64,000 bases of DNA from JAJDNS01 sp963578825. Lineage in GTDB: Bacteria; Acidobacteriota; Vicinamibacteria; Fen-336. Below, piece by piece: positions 28,410 to 37,591 of the stretch. Each line of letters begins with the position of its first letter. Position 1 is the first letter of the stretch. The position numbers and the translations under genes are program-made. Location: positions 1 to 64,000 of the forward strand of contig CAUZDW010000011.1 in assembly GCA_963578825.1 (NCBI GenBank), given 5' to 3'. The notes beneath the pieces were generated by a model. The model ran no database searches. It was not told the origin of the DNA and was given only the letters and a program-made list of their open reading frames with translations.

Positions 28410-29229
28410 TCAGTCGGAGCCGGCGGCCGACGAGACCGGCTGAGAGGGGAACACCCGCTCGAGCATCTGGCGCCACGGCTCCTTGAAGGGTCGACCGCCG
28501 CGGGGTCACCCTTCCATGTGCCGAGCCAGAGGTGGGGGCGCGCGGTGAAGAGCTCGATGCGGAAGATCCCGTCCTCGAGCTCGTCGACGGTCCCCGCCAG
28601 CTGCCTCTGTGGCTGGTAGTCGAGGACGCGCCCGAAGAAGGTCTGCCCCTCCCCCGCCGGGAAGGAGTAACGGTCGCCTTCGGAAAGGTCCCTCGGGTCC
28701 GGAGCCTCGAAGCCGTGGCGAAGGAGCCGCTCCCAGACCTCCGCGCAGCTGAGCCCCGTCTTCGGTCCGACCAGGAGGAAGGCGTGCCGGTCCCGACCGG
28801 GGTGCTGCTCGAGGTAGTGCCGCAGACTCCGCAGCTCGAACGTCCAGCCGGTGTCGATGCCGTCGTACTCGCCGTCCCAGGCCGCTCCTCGGCCGAAGCC
28901 GAGTGGACGAGGCGAAGGATGGTCCCGCCACCGCGGCCTTCGAGGTGATAGTCCACCGAGAGCTCGGTCGGGCCGCCCTCGTCCTTCGTCATGGGGTTCC
29001 AGGTGGTTCGGAGGTGCCGCTCCGGCTCGAAGATCTCGATCCGGTGCTCGCCTTCGAACTCGCCTTCCCACGACAGCCAGATCCGGCCACCGACGCGAGG
29101 CTCCACCTCGGCCTTCAGCGGAAACCAGCGGACCAGCTCCTTCGCGTCGGTGAGGGTCTTCCACACGGCTTCCGGCGGGGCGGCGATCTCCAGGGTCTTC
29201 TCGATGGTCCGGGCGTCCTTCTTGCTCAT
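28410..29229 (-). pseudogene. SRPBCC/AHSA1-family protein, two frameshifts
   Basis: The intact N-terminal part (IEKTLEIAAPPEAVWKTLTD, RWFPLKAEVEPRVGG) is a classic START-like SRPBCC domain. The frame is lost after LRLVHS near 28905, where adding a G restores HSGFGRGAAWDGEYDGID. It is lost again near 28490, where adding a C restores VDPFKEPWRQMLERVFP and a stop at 28410. Restored length is about 273. The ATG overlaps the stop of the upstream ArsR-type regulator (ATGA), a common regulator/SRPBCC pair. Both lesions are homopolymer contractions. Confidence 0.8.
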
Positions 29230-29879
29230 CTCTCCCCCTTCTTCCCCCTGGTCGTCGCGCCCGACGCCTGTTCGTGATCGTCCATCGCAGGCGCCGGATG
29301 GCCTCCCACGAAGAAACGGAACAGGCGCCCCTCGGGCGCGTTGTCGTCGTGATATTTCGCGCTCAGCTCGGCGAGGGCGGTCGCCAGCTCCTCGGCGAAG
29401 CCGTTTCTCGCCTCGGCGTTGGCGAAGCGGACCTCGCTCGTCAGCGTCAGCGTCGCCAGCCGCTGGCCCGCCTCGTCGGCTTTCCCCTGCAGCTCGGCCA
29501 CGTCGCGCACGACACGACCCGCCGTCGCGACGAGGTAGGCCGCCGAGAAGCGGTCCCTGATCTCCTCGGGTTGCGACCCCAGGGCGCCAAGCACCTCGGG
29601 GCTGATCAAGTAGGACCGTGCCGTTGCCCTGAGGAGCCGCTCGGTGCAGTTGCCACGACGGCGCTCCTCCACCAGCTTCACCAGCCCGTCCTTCTCCAGC
29701 TCCCTCAGGTGGTAGTTGACCTTCTGGCGAGGCAGTCCCAGATCCCGGGCCAAGCCTGAAGCGGACCGGGCCTCATCGAGATGCTCCAGCAGCTGCCGTC
29801 GCATGGGTTGGAGCACGCTCACCGCCGTCTCGGCGCTGCGGATGACCTCGACGGGCCGAGCTGTCTGGCTGGTTGTCAT
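29226..29879 (-). CDS. ArsR-type winged-helix regulator
   Basis: A 217-residue DNA-binding protein. The N-terminal winged helix is LQPMRRQLLEHLDEARSASGLARDLGLPRQKVNYHLRELE (about 22-61) followed by a basic wing KLVEERRRGN. A helical C-terminal half of unknown role includes FAEELATALAELSAKYHDDN, as in ArsR regulators paired with SRPBCC proteins. It has its own strong promoter and would start transcription almost at the ATG, so the mRNA may be leaderless. It is coupled to the broken SRPBCC gene. Confidence 0.85.
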   Translation of the reverse strand: MTTSQTARPVEVIRSAETAVSVLQPMRRQLLEHLDEARSASGLARDLGLPRQKVNYHLRELEKDGLVKLVEERRRGNCTERLLRATARSYLISPEVLGALGSQPEEIRDRFSAAYLVATAGRVVRDVAELQGKADEAGQRLATLTLTSEVRFANAEARNGFAEELATALAELSAKYHDDNAPEGRLFRFFVGGHPAPAMDDHEQASGATTRGKKGER

Positions 29880-29887
29880 TTACGCTG

Positions 29888-29916
29888 AAGATATGATCGA
29901 CAGTTCTATTTGTCAA
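29888..29916 (-). promoter_or_regulatory. Promoter of arsR-SRPBCC operon, possibly leaderless
   Basis: On the minus strand TTGACA (29916-29911) and TATCTT (29893-29888) are separated by exactly 17 bases. Initiation about seven bases further falls within two or three bases of the arsR ATG at 29879. AACTGTC occurs twice as a direct repeat, once just before the -35 box and once in the spacer, and may be the regulator's binding site. Confidence 0.6.
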
Positions 29917-29979
29917 GACAGTTTTTTCCGTCAGTAGGTTGCCGGTGGGCGCGCCGTGGATTCGCCATCCAGTGTCAGA

Positions 29980-30771
29980 ATGTCGCTAGTGGCCTGGGAA
30001 AAAGAGATCGAGGTCTGCCGGCGAGTGTCGCGCCGGGCCGGCAAGCTGGCCGTGGAGCACGCGAAGCGAGGCGTGGAGCGGGAAGACAAGTCGGACGACT
30101 CCCCCGTGACCGAAGCGGATCGCGCCTGCGAGAGGCTCATCGTCTCCGAGCTCGGCAAGGCCTTTCCGGAGGATGGCTTCCTGGGCGAGGAGGGAACGAA
30201 CGACCCGGGCTGGAGCGGTCGCCGCTGGATCGTAGACCCCATCGACGGAACCCGTGATTTTCTGAGAGACCTCCCCACGTGGAGCAACCTGATCGCCCTG
30301 GAGGTGGACGGCGAGGTCGTCCTGGGTGTCTGCAACATGGTGGCCCAGGGGGCTCTTTACTGGGCGGTGAAGGGCGAAGGCGCCTGGATGAACAAGACGC
30401 CGGTCCGGGTCTCGAACATCGACCGGCGCGACCGGGCGATCCTCACGCTCACCGCGTTTCCCGATCTCGGGCCGTTCCCTTTCGCGGACCGGATGATCGA
30501 CTACATGGCGGGATACTGGGCGGTGCGGAGCATGGGCGGGTGCCAGGACGCCACACTGGTGATCTCGGGCCGAGCGGAGGCCTGGATCGAGCTCAACGCC
30601 CGGGCCTGGGACCTGGCTCCCTTGATGCTCCTGGCCGAGGAGGCGGGCGGCCGCTTCTTCAATTTCGACGGCGGCCATTCGATCCACGGCGGCAATTGCG
30701 TGATCTGCGCTCCCTTCCTCGAGGACGAGCTCCGGAAGCTCGTCTACCCGCCGAAGAAAAGCCCCCGCTAG
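29980..30771 (+). CDS. Inositol-monophosphatase-family phosphatase, HisN-like
   Basis: A Mg-dependent sugar or histidinol phosphatase of about 263 residues. Metal-binding motifs are present in order: DSPVTEADRACE, GEEGTNDP (Glu of the first site) and WIVDPIDGTRDFLRDLP (Asp/Asp signature), with WDLAPLMLLAEEAGG at the C-terminus. The WIVDPIDGTRDF form is common in HisN and CysQ-like members, so histidinol-phosphatase is the best guess. A GTG eight codons upstream is an alternative start. It is divergent from arsR. Confidence 0.85.
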   Translation: MSLVAWEKEIEVCRRVSRRAGKLAVEHAKRGVEREDKSDDSPVTEADRACERLIVSELGKAFPEDGFLGEEGTNDPGWSGRRWIVDPIDGTRDFLRDLPTWSNLIALEVDGEVVLGVCNMVAQGALYWAVKGEGAWMNKTPVRVSNIDRRDRAILTLTAFPDLGPFPFADRMIDYMAGYWAVRSMGGCQDATLVISGRAEAWIELNARAWDLAPLMLLAEEAGGRFFNFDGGHSIHGGNCVICAPFLEDELRKLVYPPKKSPR

Positions 30772-30826
30772 CCGCTCGGAGACGACCCCGGGAACGGTAG
30801 AATTCGGGGTCTCGGGGGGATGCACG

Positions 30827-31659
30827 ATGCCGGAGCTTCCCGACCTCATCTACGTCCTGTCCCGGCTCCGGGAGAAGATCCTGGGCCGGGAGGTGACGGC
30901 GGAGCGCGTTCGCGAGCCCGTCGTCCTTCGGTTCACGGTGCAGGGGAATCTCTCGCTCCTCCTCGGCCGGACCCTGGCCGACGTCTTCCGCAAGTCACAC
31001 TTTCTGGTGTTCCGTTTCGAGGGGCTCGATCTCGCCGTGAACCCCATGCTCGCCGGTCGTTTCCGCCTGGCGGAGCCCGGCAAGTCCGAAGAGAAGTCCC
31101 TCGGCTTCGCCCTGAGCTTCGGGGACCTGGAGCTGCGTTATCTGGACGACAAGAAGATGGGCAAGGCCTACCTGATTGCGACCGACGACTGGCAGGCCAT
31201 TCCCGGCCTCCAGACGGGCGGGGTGGACATTCTCTCCGAGGAGTTCACCCGCGAGCGCTTCGTGAGCCGGCTGAAGCATCGACGCGACCAGGTGAGAGTC
31301 TTTCTCCTGGACAAGAAGGCCCTCGACAGCCTGGGCAACGCCTACGCGGACGAGGTGCTCTTCGAGGCGGGCATCCACCCCAAGACCTTCTGTCGGGCGA
31401 TCTCCCACGATGACGGGGTTCGGCTCCACGACGCCATCGCCCTGGTCATGAACGAGGCGGTCGCCGAGGTCGAGGCTCGAGGCGAGCCATCGACGTCAAG
31501 GTCCGGGATTTCCTCAAGGTGCGCCGGAAGCAGACATGCCCGCGCTGCGGCGGTAAGATCCGCACGGCGGGCGTTCGGGGCATGGACGCCTGGTTCTGCC
31601 CCCGCTGCCAACCGGCCTCACGTCCGGGCTCCGTCGACTGGACGCGCGCCGGCAAGTGA
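30827..31659 (+). pseudogene. Fpg/Nei-family DNA glycosylase, frameshifted before zinc finger
   Basis: The N-terminus MPELPDLIYVLSRL matches the Fpg/Nei family, where Pro2 is the Schiff-base nucleophile and Glu3 assists; here they are P2 and E3. The helix-two-turn-helix region DSLGNAYADEVLFEAGIHP is present. The frame then leaves homology after VEARGEP. Adding a C near 31487 (CC to CCC) restores PIDVKVRDFLKVRRKQTCPRCGGK and a second CPRC, i.e. the C-terminal zinc finger, ending at 31659. Without it the protein lacks the finger that contacts DNA and carries about 60 foreign residues. Restored length is about 277. Confidence 0.85.
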
Positions 31660-31721
31660 GTGGATAATTGAGAGTTAGCGGACAGCCGGTTGGCACGATC
31701 GGTGGTTCCCAGGGAGAGTGT

Positions 31722-31940
31722 ATGGCCAAGGACGATCTGATCGAGCTGCAAGGAGTCGTGACCGACGTTTTCGCTGGCGGAAACTACAAGATCCGCATCA
31801 GCGAGAACCACGAGGTGCTGGGCCGACTGAACGGCAAGATGCGTCAGTTCCGTATCCGCGTGATCCAGGGCGACCGCGTGACCGTGGGGGTCTCTCCCTA
31901 CGATCTCAAGCGGGGCCTCATCACCTACCGCGCCAAGTAG
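31722..31940 (+). CDS. infA: Translation initiation factor IF-1
   Basis: A 72-residue OB-fold protein that binds the ribosomal A site at initiation. The sequence MAKDDLIELQGVVTDVFAGG and the rest (GRLNGKMRQFRIRVIQGDRV, YDLKRGLITYR) is canonical. The start was chosen at MAKDD preceded by GGGAGAG; an upstream in-frame ATG would add 18 residues foreign to the family. No ribosomal-protein genes flank it, unlike the common arrangement. Confidence 0.97.
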   Translation: MAKDDLIELQGVVTDVFAGGNYKIRISENHEVLGRLNGKMRQFRIRVIQGDRVTVGVSPYDLKRGLITYRAK

Positions 31941-31944
31941 GTCC

Positions 31945-32628
31945 CTGGCCCGCCTCCGCGCCGTCCTCTTCGACGTCGATCGAACCCTTCTCGACTACGA
32001 CCGGGCCGAGCGTATCGCGCTCGAGGAAGCACTGCACGCGCTGGGCCTGCCGTTCTCCCGAGCCATCCACGTCGCCTACCGCGGGATCAACGACGCGTTG
32101 TGGGCGGCGTATCGCCGGGGCGAGATCTCCCAGCCCGATCTCGCTCGCGAGCGCTTCCGGAGGCTCCTCGTGGAGATCGGGGCCCACCCGCGGCTCGCCC
32201 GGCATCTGGGCAAGACGTACGTGGATCACCTCTCCCGGCGGGGCGATCGTCTGCCCGGCTGTCGACCGGTTCTCCAGGAGCTGCGAAAACGGTTTCGGCT
32301 GGGGGTCGTGACGAACGGGCTCGATCGGGTGCAACGCTCGCGGCTGGCCGTCTCGGGCCTCGCTCCTTTCTTCGAGGTGGTGGTCACGTCCCAGGGGGCG
32401 GGCTACGCCAAGCCGGACCCCCGCATCCTCCAGGTGGCTCTCGATGCGATGGGCCTCACCCCTCGCCAGGCGCTCTACGTGGGCGACGATCCCCCGACCG
32501 ACGGCGGGGCCGCTGCCGCCGCAGGGGTGCCGTTCTGCTGGGTGGATGGCGGGCGGCCCACCACAGGTCGACGCCCCCGCCGCCGGGTCGAGAGCCTGCG
32601 GGAGCTGGCCGAGCTGCTGCGACCATAA
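31945..32628 (+). CDS. HAD-superfamily hydrolase, start codon unclear
   Basis: A haloacid-dehalogenase-type phosphatase. The nucleophile motif lies at the very beginning (RLRAVLFDVDRTLLDYD). Motif II-type VVTNGLD, and KPDPRIL plus YVGDDPPTDGGAAAAAG (motifs III-IV) follow. No ATG, GTG or TTG exists in frame between the preceding stop and the first motif; the only candidate is a CTG at 31945, just after infA. A downstream TTG at 32098 would delete motif I. Either a CTG is used or a small lesion removed the start. Confidence 0.7.
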   Translation: MARLRAVLFDVDRTLLDYDRAERIALEEALHALGLPFSRAIHVAYRGINDALWAAYRRGEISQPDLARERFRRLLVEIGAHPRLARHLGKTYVDHLSRRGDRLPGCRPVLQELRKRFRLGVVTNGLDRVQRSRLAVSGLAPFFEVVVTSQGAGYAKPDPRILQVALDAMGLTPRQALYVGDDPPTDGGAAAAAGVPFCWVDGGRPTTGRRPRRRVESLRELAELLRP

Positions 32629-32664
32629 CCGCTACGAGTTCTACAAACAGGAAGGGACGAACGC

Positions 32665-33207
32665 ATGTCGATTCTCAAGGTGGCCCGCATCGGGCATCCG
32701 GTCGTACGCATCGTCGCGAAGGAGGTGCCGGAGTCGGCTTTTGGAGAGGCGGGCTTCCAGAGGTTGATCGACGACATGCAGGAGACGATGTACGAGTACG
32801 AAGGGGTCGGCCTGGCCGCGCCGCAGATCCACGAGGGCCTGCGCCTCGCCGTCCTCGAGGTCTCGGGCTCCGACGATCGCGCCGATGCCGAGGTCCCGTT
32901 CACCGTCCTCGTGAATCCGGTGATCACCCCACTCGGAAACGAGACGGAGACGGGGTGGGAGGGCTGCCTCTCGATCCCGGATCTCCGCGGCCTCGTCCCG
33001 CGGCTCACACGGCTGCGTCTCGAGGCGCTCGATCGCGACGGGAAGCCGTACTCCCTGGAGGCATCGGGCTTTTTCGCCCGGGTCATCCAGCACGAGTGCG
33101 ACCACCTCGACGGCACCGTGTACCTCGACCGCATGGCCGACATGAAGACCCTCTCGTTCATCCGGGAGTTCGAGGCCCACGTCCTGCAGGACGAGGACGA
33201 GAGCTGA
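32665..33207 (+). CDS. def: Peptide deformylase
   Basis: Removes the N-formyl group from nascent proteins. The 180-residue protein contains the three signature motifs: GVGLAAPQI (about 49-57), EGCLSIPD (metal Cys, about 98) and QHECDHLDG (metal His pair and catalytic Glu, about 140). AGGAAGG precedes the ATG. It lies 36 bases after the HAD gene and is followed by a strong hairpin. Confidence 0.96.
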   Translation: MSILKVARIGHPVVRIVAKEVPESAFGEAGFQRLIDDMQETMYEYEGVGLAAPQIHEGLRLAVLEVSGSDDRADAEVPFTVLVNPVITPLGNETETGWEGCLSIPDLRGLVPRLTRLRLEALDRDGKPYSLEASGFFARVIQHECDHLDGTVYLDRMADMKTLSFIREFEAHVLQDEDES

Positions 33208-33233
33208 GGAGAGGTACCGGGACTTCGAGTCGT

Positions 33234-33271
33234 TTCTCAAGCAACAGTTTCCAGACGCTGTTGCTTGAGAA
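33234..33271. terminator. Perfect 14-bp inverted repeat after def
   Basis: TTCTCAAGCAACAG (33234-33247) pairs perfectly with CTGTTGCTTGAGAA (33258-33271) around a 10-base loop, 27 bases after the def stop. No T-tract follows, so it may be a processing or stabilising hairpin or a REP-like unit rather than an intrinsic terminator. It is AT-richer than its surroundings. Confidence 0.55.
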
Positions 33272-33354
33272 CTCACTTGAGGTTCGCGTGTCCAAGTCCC
33301 ATCGTTTCGGTTGGGACTCTGGGGTCACTGGCCGACGGAGAGTCGAGACTCGCG

Positions 33355-34281
33355 ATGACGGGCCGCCGGGACACTCTCCGGGGCGTCCTCGCCACGGTGG
33401 GGGCGTTCGCTTTCTGGGGATTCGTCCCGCTCTTCTGGAAGCAACTGGCGGACGTTCCGGCGACCGAGAGCCTGTCCCACCGCATTGCCTGGTCGCTGCC
33501 GTGTCTGGCTGTCCTCCTGCTCGTCGTCTCGAGTCGCAGCGAGTTTGCCCGCGTCCTCCGATCGCCCCGCATCGGGGCCCTGCTGCTCGCCTCGACTCTC
33601 ATGATCACGGCCAACTGGCTCGTCTTCCTGTGGGCCGTGAACACGGATCGTGTCCTCGACGCGAGCCTCGGCTACTACATCAACCCCCTGGTCAGCGTCT
33701 TCCTGGGTTTCGTCTTTCTTGGGGAGCGCCTGCGCCGCCTGCAGGGCCTGGCGGCCCTCCTTGCGGCGGCTGGAGTGGCCGTCCTCACGGCCACGCACGG
33801 GCTGCCCTGGATCTCGCTCGTGCTCGGGTTCTCGTTCGGGCTCTACGGGCTCCTGCGCAAGCTCGCCGACGTCCCCGCGATGGTGGGGCTTTTCATCGAG
33901 ATCGGCCTGCTCACACCCTTCGCCGTCGGCTATCTCGTCTGGCTGGGCGCGAGGGGCGAGGGGGCGTTCGTTTCCGGCGACTCCGGCACCACCCTCCTCC
34001 TGGTTGCCGCCGGGCCGGTGACGACAATCCCCCTGCTCCTTTTTTCGGAAGGCATCCGCCGGCTCACCCTCGCGACGGTGGGTTTTCTTCAATACATGAC
34101 GCCCACCGGGCACTTCCTCCTGGCGATCACCGTATTCGATGAGCCGTTCGACACGACCCACCTCGCGGCCTTCGGCTTCATCTGGACAGCGCTGGGCCTC
34201 TACACGTTCGACCTGCGCCGGCGCCTGGGGAAGAAGCGACTCACGACTCACCCCCAGAGGGTGAGCTGCCATCCGAACTGA
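33355..34281 (+). CDS. rarD: RarD-like EamA-family transporter
   Basis: A 308-residue inner-membrane protein of the drug/metabolite transporter superfamily with about ten helices. The N-terminal AFWGFVPLFWKQL, the SLGYYINPLVSVFLGFVFLGERL repeat-end motif and the C-terminal GFLQYMTPTGHFLLAITVFDEP are typical of RarD. The transported substrate is unknown. The ATG chosen follows 30 residues of unlikely sequence. Its 3' end overlaps the convergent transporter gene by 34 bases. Confidence 0.88.
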   Translation: MTGRRDTLRGVLATVGAFAFWGFVPLFWKQLADVPATESLSHRIAWSLPCLAVLLLVVSSRSEFARVLRSPRIGALLLASTLMITANWLVFLWAVNTDRVLDASLGYYINPLVSVFLGFVFLGERLRRLQGLAALLAAAGVAVLTATHGLPWISLVLGFSFGLYGLLRKLADVPAMVGLFIEIGLLTPFAVGYLVWLGARGEGAFVSGDSGTTLLLVAAGPVTTIPLLLFSEGIRRLTLATVGFLQYMTPTGHFLLAITVFDEPFDTTHLAAFGFIWTALGLYTFDLRRRLGKKRLTTHPQRVSCHPN

Positions 34282-35585
34282 TACAGACCCACAGCCGTCA
34301 TCAATGCGAACGCGATCCACAACAGCAGCGTCCAGGTCAGGCCGGGGCGCAGGCTTGCCGCGGTGAGACGGTAGCGGAGATAGAGCGCACCGAACGCGAG
34401 GAACGGCAGCATGAGCGCCTGGGCCAGGGCGCCCACCATCACCAGGTAGACCGGTGCCCCGACGATCAGGTAGACGATCACCAGGAAGACCGGAATTCCC
34501 ACGGACGCGGCACGAACGAGGCGGGCGCGACGCTCCGGCGACGGGGCGCGCACCACGCCAAAGAGCACCGCGCCGTCCGCAAACAGCCGTGCGTTCGAGG
34601 CGGTCGAGACGAAGACCGTGGAAAACAAGACGACAAAGGCGCCGACCAGGAACATAGTCCCGCCCGCCGGTCCGAACGCCTCGACGTACATGCTGGACAG
34701 GGCCGGCACCATCTGGTCGCCCGCCACTTCCTGCCCGGTCGCGTGCAGCACCGCCGCGCCGAGCAGGTAGAAGCAGATCGTCCCGACCGTGTAGATGAAC
34801 ATCGAGAGCCAGGCGTCGACGCGCATCACCCGCAGCCACCCGTTCGCCCGCTCGCTCCACTCCCTGGAGCCGTCCTTCGGCCCGACGAAGCGCGCGTAGC
34901 CCTTCTCGAGAAGCCAGTAGGGGTAAAAGATGAGCTCCGCCGCGCCCATCCCGGTCACGCCGAAGGCCGCGAAAGCCGTGGTGAAGGAGTCCGGGCGGTG
35001 GAAGCTGAACCCGTACCGGATCTGCTCGGCTTCGATCCGGTATGGCGTCCAGTTAAGCGCAACCACGGCTGCCATCGTCCCGAGGGTGAACATCACGACC
35101 ATCGCGGTCGAGATCTTCTCGACGGGTCCATAGCGCCCGCGACTCAGGATCAGCGCGCAAAGAGCGGCAGGAATCACCGCCCAGATCGCATGGGTCCAGA
35201 CCTCGTTCCGGGTCGCGAAGAGAGAGGCCATCCCGCCCACCATCCCGGACATCTGGAACAGCGTGCCCACGTACATCAACACCCACAGCCAGAGCACCCA
35301 GGACACGATGACTCGCGGCCCGGGGAGACGGTCGAGCGCGACCAGCGTCGTCACTCCCTCGGAAACCGTGTACCGGCCCAGCTCGATCTGGACGAAGACC
35401 TTGATCAGGCAGCTGAAGATGATGAACCAGAGCAGGGTGAAGCCGGTCTTCGCCCCGAGCTGCGTCGTGACGATGAGCTCGCCCGAGCCGACGATGTTGG
35501 CCGAGATGATCAGCCCAGGTCCGAGGTAGGCGAGCATCTCCCGCAGGCTGCGAGGAGGTGGCCGGAAGGCTTCAGCCTGGGTCAT
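34248..35585 (-). CDS. Divergent Nramp-family membrane transporter
   Basis: A 445-residue polytopic protein with about 11 helices and the Nramp start YLGPGLIISANIVGSGELIVTTQLGAKTGF. In metal-transporting Nramp proteins TM1 carries DPGN. Here the corresponding region reads VGSGE, and the TM6 methionine-type motif is replaced by GMGAAELIFYPY. The classical Mn/Fe site is therefore absent, and the substrate is probably something else. It is monocistronic, convergent with rarD and followed on the same strand by nothing obvious. Confidence 0.8.
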   Translation of the reverse strand: MTQAEAFRPPPRSLREMLAYLGPGLIISANIVGSGELIVTTQLGAKTGFTLLWFIIFSCLIKVFVQIELGRYTVSEGVTTLVALDRLPGPRVIVSWVLWLWVLMYVGTLFQMSGMVGGMASLFATRNEVWTHAIWAVIPAALCALILSRGRYGPVEKISTAMVVMFTLGTMAAVVALNWTPYRIEAEQIRYGFSFHRPDSFTTAFAAFGVTGMGAAELIFYPYWLLEKGYARFVGPKDGSREWSERANGWLRVMRVDAWLSMFIYTVGTICFYLLGAAVLHATGQEVAGDQMVPALSSMYVEAFGPAGGTMFLVGAFVVLFSTVFVSTASNARLFADGAVLFGVVRAPSPERRARLVRAASVGIPVFLVIVYLIVGAPVYLVMVGALAQALMLPFLAFGALYLRYRLTAASLRPGLTWTLLLWIAFALMTAVGLYQFGWQLTLWG

Positions 35586-35622
35586 GGGAAGGTGCTGCGC
35601 AGTCTATAGGATTCCGTGGCGC

Positions 35623-36507
35623 CTAGACCGTGGCGACGGGATTGACGAGCGTGCCGATCTCGGGGCACGAGATCTCGACGACGTCGTTCTCCTCGAGCCC
35701 CACCTCGAGGGGCTGGATGATCCCGGTCCCGGTGGAGAGCACGGTGCCGGTGGCGATGTCGTTGCTCCGGAGAAGCCACTCCACCAGCTCGGCGTAGCGT
35801 CGCTTGAGACGGGCGGTGCTGGTCTCTCCCGCGAAGACCTCCTTCCCGTCGCGAAGGACGCGGCAGCGTAGCGTGAGGGCGTAGGGGTCTGCGATCTCGT
35901 CGGGAGTCACGATCACCGGACCGAAAGAGAAGCACCCGCGGTAGATCTTGGACTGGGGAAGGTACAGGGGGTTCTCGCGCTCGATGTCCCAGGCCGAGAC
36001 GTCGTTGGCCAGCGTGAAGCCCAGGATCGTCCCCCGACGTCCCAGCACGATGGCCAGCTCGGGCTCGGAGGCCGTGAAGCTCGAGTCGTGCCGGCGCCCG
36101 ATGGGCTGCCCCGGTGCCGCACACCGACCCGCCGTGGCCTTGAAGAACAGCTCGGGGCGTTCGGCGTCGTAGACGCGATCGTAGAATCCGGTCCCCTCCT
36201 CGCGAAACTCGGCGCTGCGCCGGTAGGTGACGCCGGCCCCCCAAACCTCGGGGGGTGTCACCGGGCACGCGAGGCGCCGGGACCCGCCGGCGGTGAGCTC
36301 CGTCCAGCCGACCTCGGCAAAGGCGCCGGCCGCCTCGGCGGCAGACAGCCAGCCGGCTGGGTCCAGGCCGCGCTCCTCCTGGGCTTCGAGCAGGTCGAGG
36401 GTGGTGAGGACACCCGCGTGCTGCTCCCGGAGGAACAGGACACGGTCCTCGCGGAGGATCCCGAGGAACGCCCCACCGTCGTCTCCCTGCACCTGCAGCC
36501 ACTTCAC
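35623..36507 (-). CDS. Fumarylacetoacetate hydrolase-family protein (AraD1-like)
   Basis: A 294-residue FAH-fold enzyme acting on a keto acid (C-C hydrolase, decarboxylase or dehydratase). Motifs are WGAGVTYRRSAEFREEG, ERPELFFKATAGRC, SEPELAIVLGRRG (metal Glu residues) and FTLANDVSAWDIERENPLYLPQSK (metal Asp), close to the sugar-acid dehydratase subgroup. The start is a GTG after GGAGAGGAGG. It is divergent from a broken kinase gene. Confidence 0.82.
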   Translation of the reverse strand: MKWLQVQGDDGGAFLGILREDRVLFLREQHAGVLTTLDLLEAQEERGLDPAGWLSAAEAAGAFAEVGWTELTAGGSRRLACPVTPPEVWGAGVTYRRSAEFREEGTGFYDRVYDAERPELFFKATAGRCAAPGQPIGRRHDSSFTASEPELAIVLGRRGTILGFTLANDVSAWDIERENPLYLPQSKIYRGCFSFGPVIVTPDEIADPYALTLRCRVLRDGKEVFAGETSTARLKRRYAELVEWLLRSNDIATGTVLSTGTGIIQPLEVGLEENDVVEISCPEIGTLVNPVATV

Positions 36508-36652
36508 CCGGACACCTCCTCTCCGTGTGCCGCCGATTCTGGCTCCGCCGCGTCCGCGGCACAAGTCGACCGTGGTAGTCTCGGCCCACACGACATCGAC
36601 GAGAAACTGCGGAGTCCTTCGCTCGGTGCTCCGCCCGAGACGGGAGATACGA

Positions 36653-37498
36653 ATGATCGGACAGACGTTCTCCCACTATCGCGTCGTCGCGAAGCTCGGC
36701 GACGGCGGGATGGGTGTGGTCTATCGGGCGGAGGACACGCGCCTGGGTCGCTCGGTGGCCCTGAAGTTCCTCCCCGAGCACCTCGCCCAGGATGCTCAGG
36801 CCCTGGAGCGCTTTCAGCGCGAGGCGCGCACCGCGTCGGCCCTGAACCACCCCGGGATCTGCGTCGTCCACGACGTGGACGAGCACGAGGGCCGGAGCTT
36901 CATCGCGATGGAGCTCCTCGAGGGCCAGACGCTCCGCGACCGGATCGGCGGCCGGCCGCAGGACGCCGTGCCCGGCGACGCGGAAACCCAGCTCGATCTC
37001 AGCTAGTCCCCGGATGGCCGCTCGTTCGCCTTCGGGCGCAACCCGACCGAGCACCGGGACGACGCCCCCATCACCCTCCAGGTGCTCGACGTCGAGACGG
37101 GACGGGTCTCTCCGGTGCCGGGCTCGGAGGGGCTGTTCAGCCCCCGCTGGTCGCCGGACGGGCGTCACCTGGCCGCGCTGACCACGGACTCTCTGCGGCT
37201 TCGGGCGTACGACTTCTCCTCCCAGCGGTGGCGGACACTCGTCGACGCGGGAACGCTCGTCGGCTATCCCACCTGGGCGGAGGACGGGGACCACATCTTC
37301 GTCATCGAGGACAACGCGCGTGTCCGCGTCGGCCTCCAGGACGGCCGGAAGGAGGTGGTCGTCGCTTTCGGGGAGCTGAGGCGGCTGCGGAGCGGGGCTT
37401 GGGGCCAATGGGTCGGTCACGCCCCCGACGGCTCGGTCCTGACCCTCAGGGACACGAGCCTCGACGAAATCTTTGCCCGGGAGCTGGAGACGCCGTAG
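36653..37498 (+). pseudogene. Ser/Thr kinase-PD40 gene with large internal deletion and nonsense codon
   Basis: The N-lobe is intact (LGDGGMGVVYRAEDTRLGR, VALKFLP, FQREARTASALNHPGI) up to LRDRIGGRPQ near residue 102. The sequence then jumps directly to propeller repeats (AETQLDLS). The catalytic loop, DFG, activation segment, membrane helix and early propeller are missing. At codon 118 a TAG (37004-37006) precedes SPDGRSFAFG, exactly where sister repeats have Trp (RWSPDGR). The frame continues through several blades to RDTSLDEIFARELETP. It is clearly a pseudogene. Confidence 0.88.
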
Positions 37499-37591
37499 CC
37501 TCACCGCGTCGTGGCGGACGAGACGGCGGCCCAGGCTGGACGGGAGGCACGTGTTGCCGGTGCCCGGGCGGTCGGCTAGTCTTCTCTCTCC

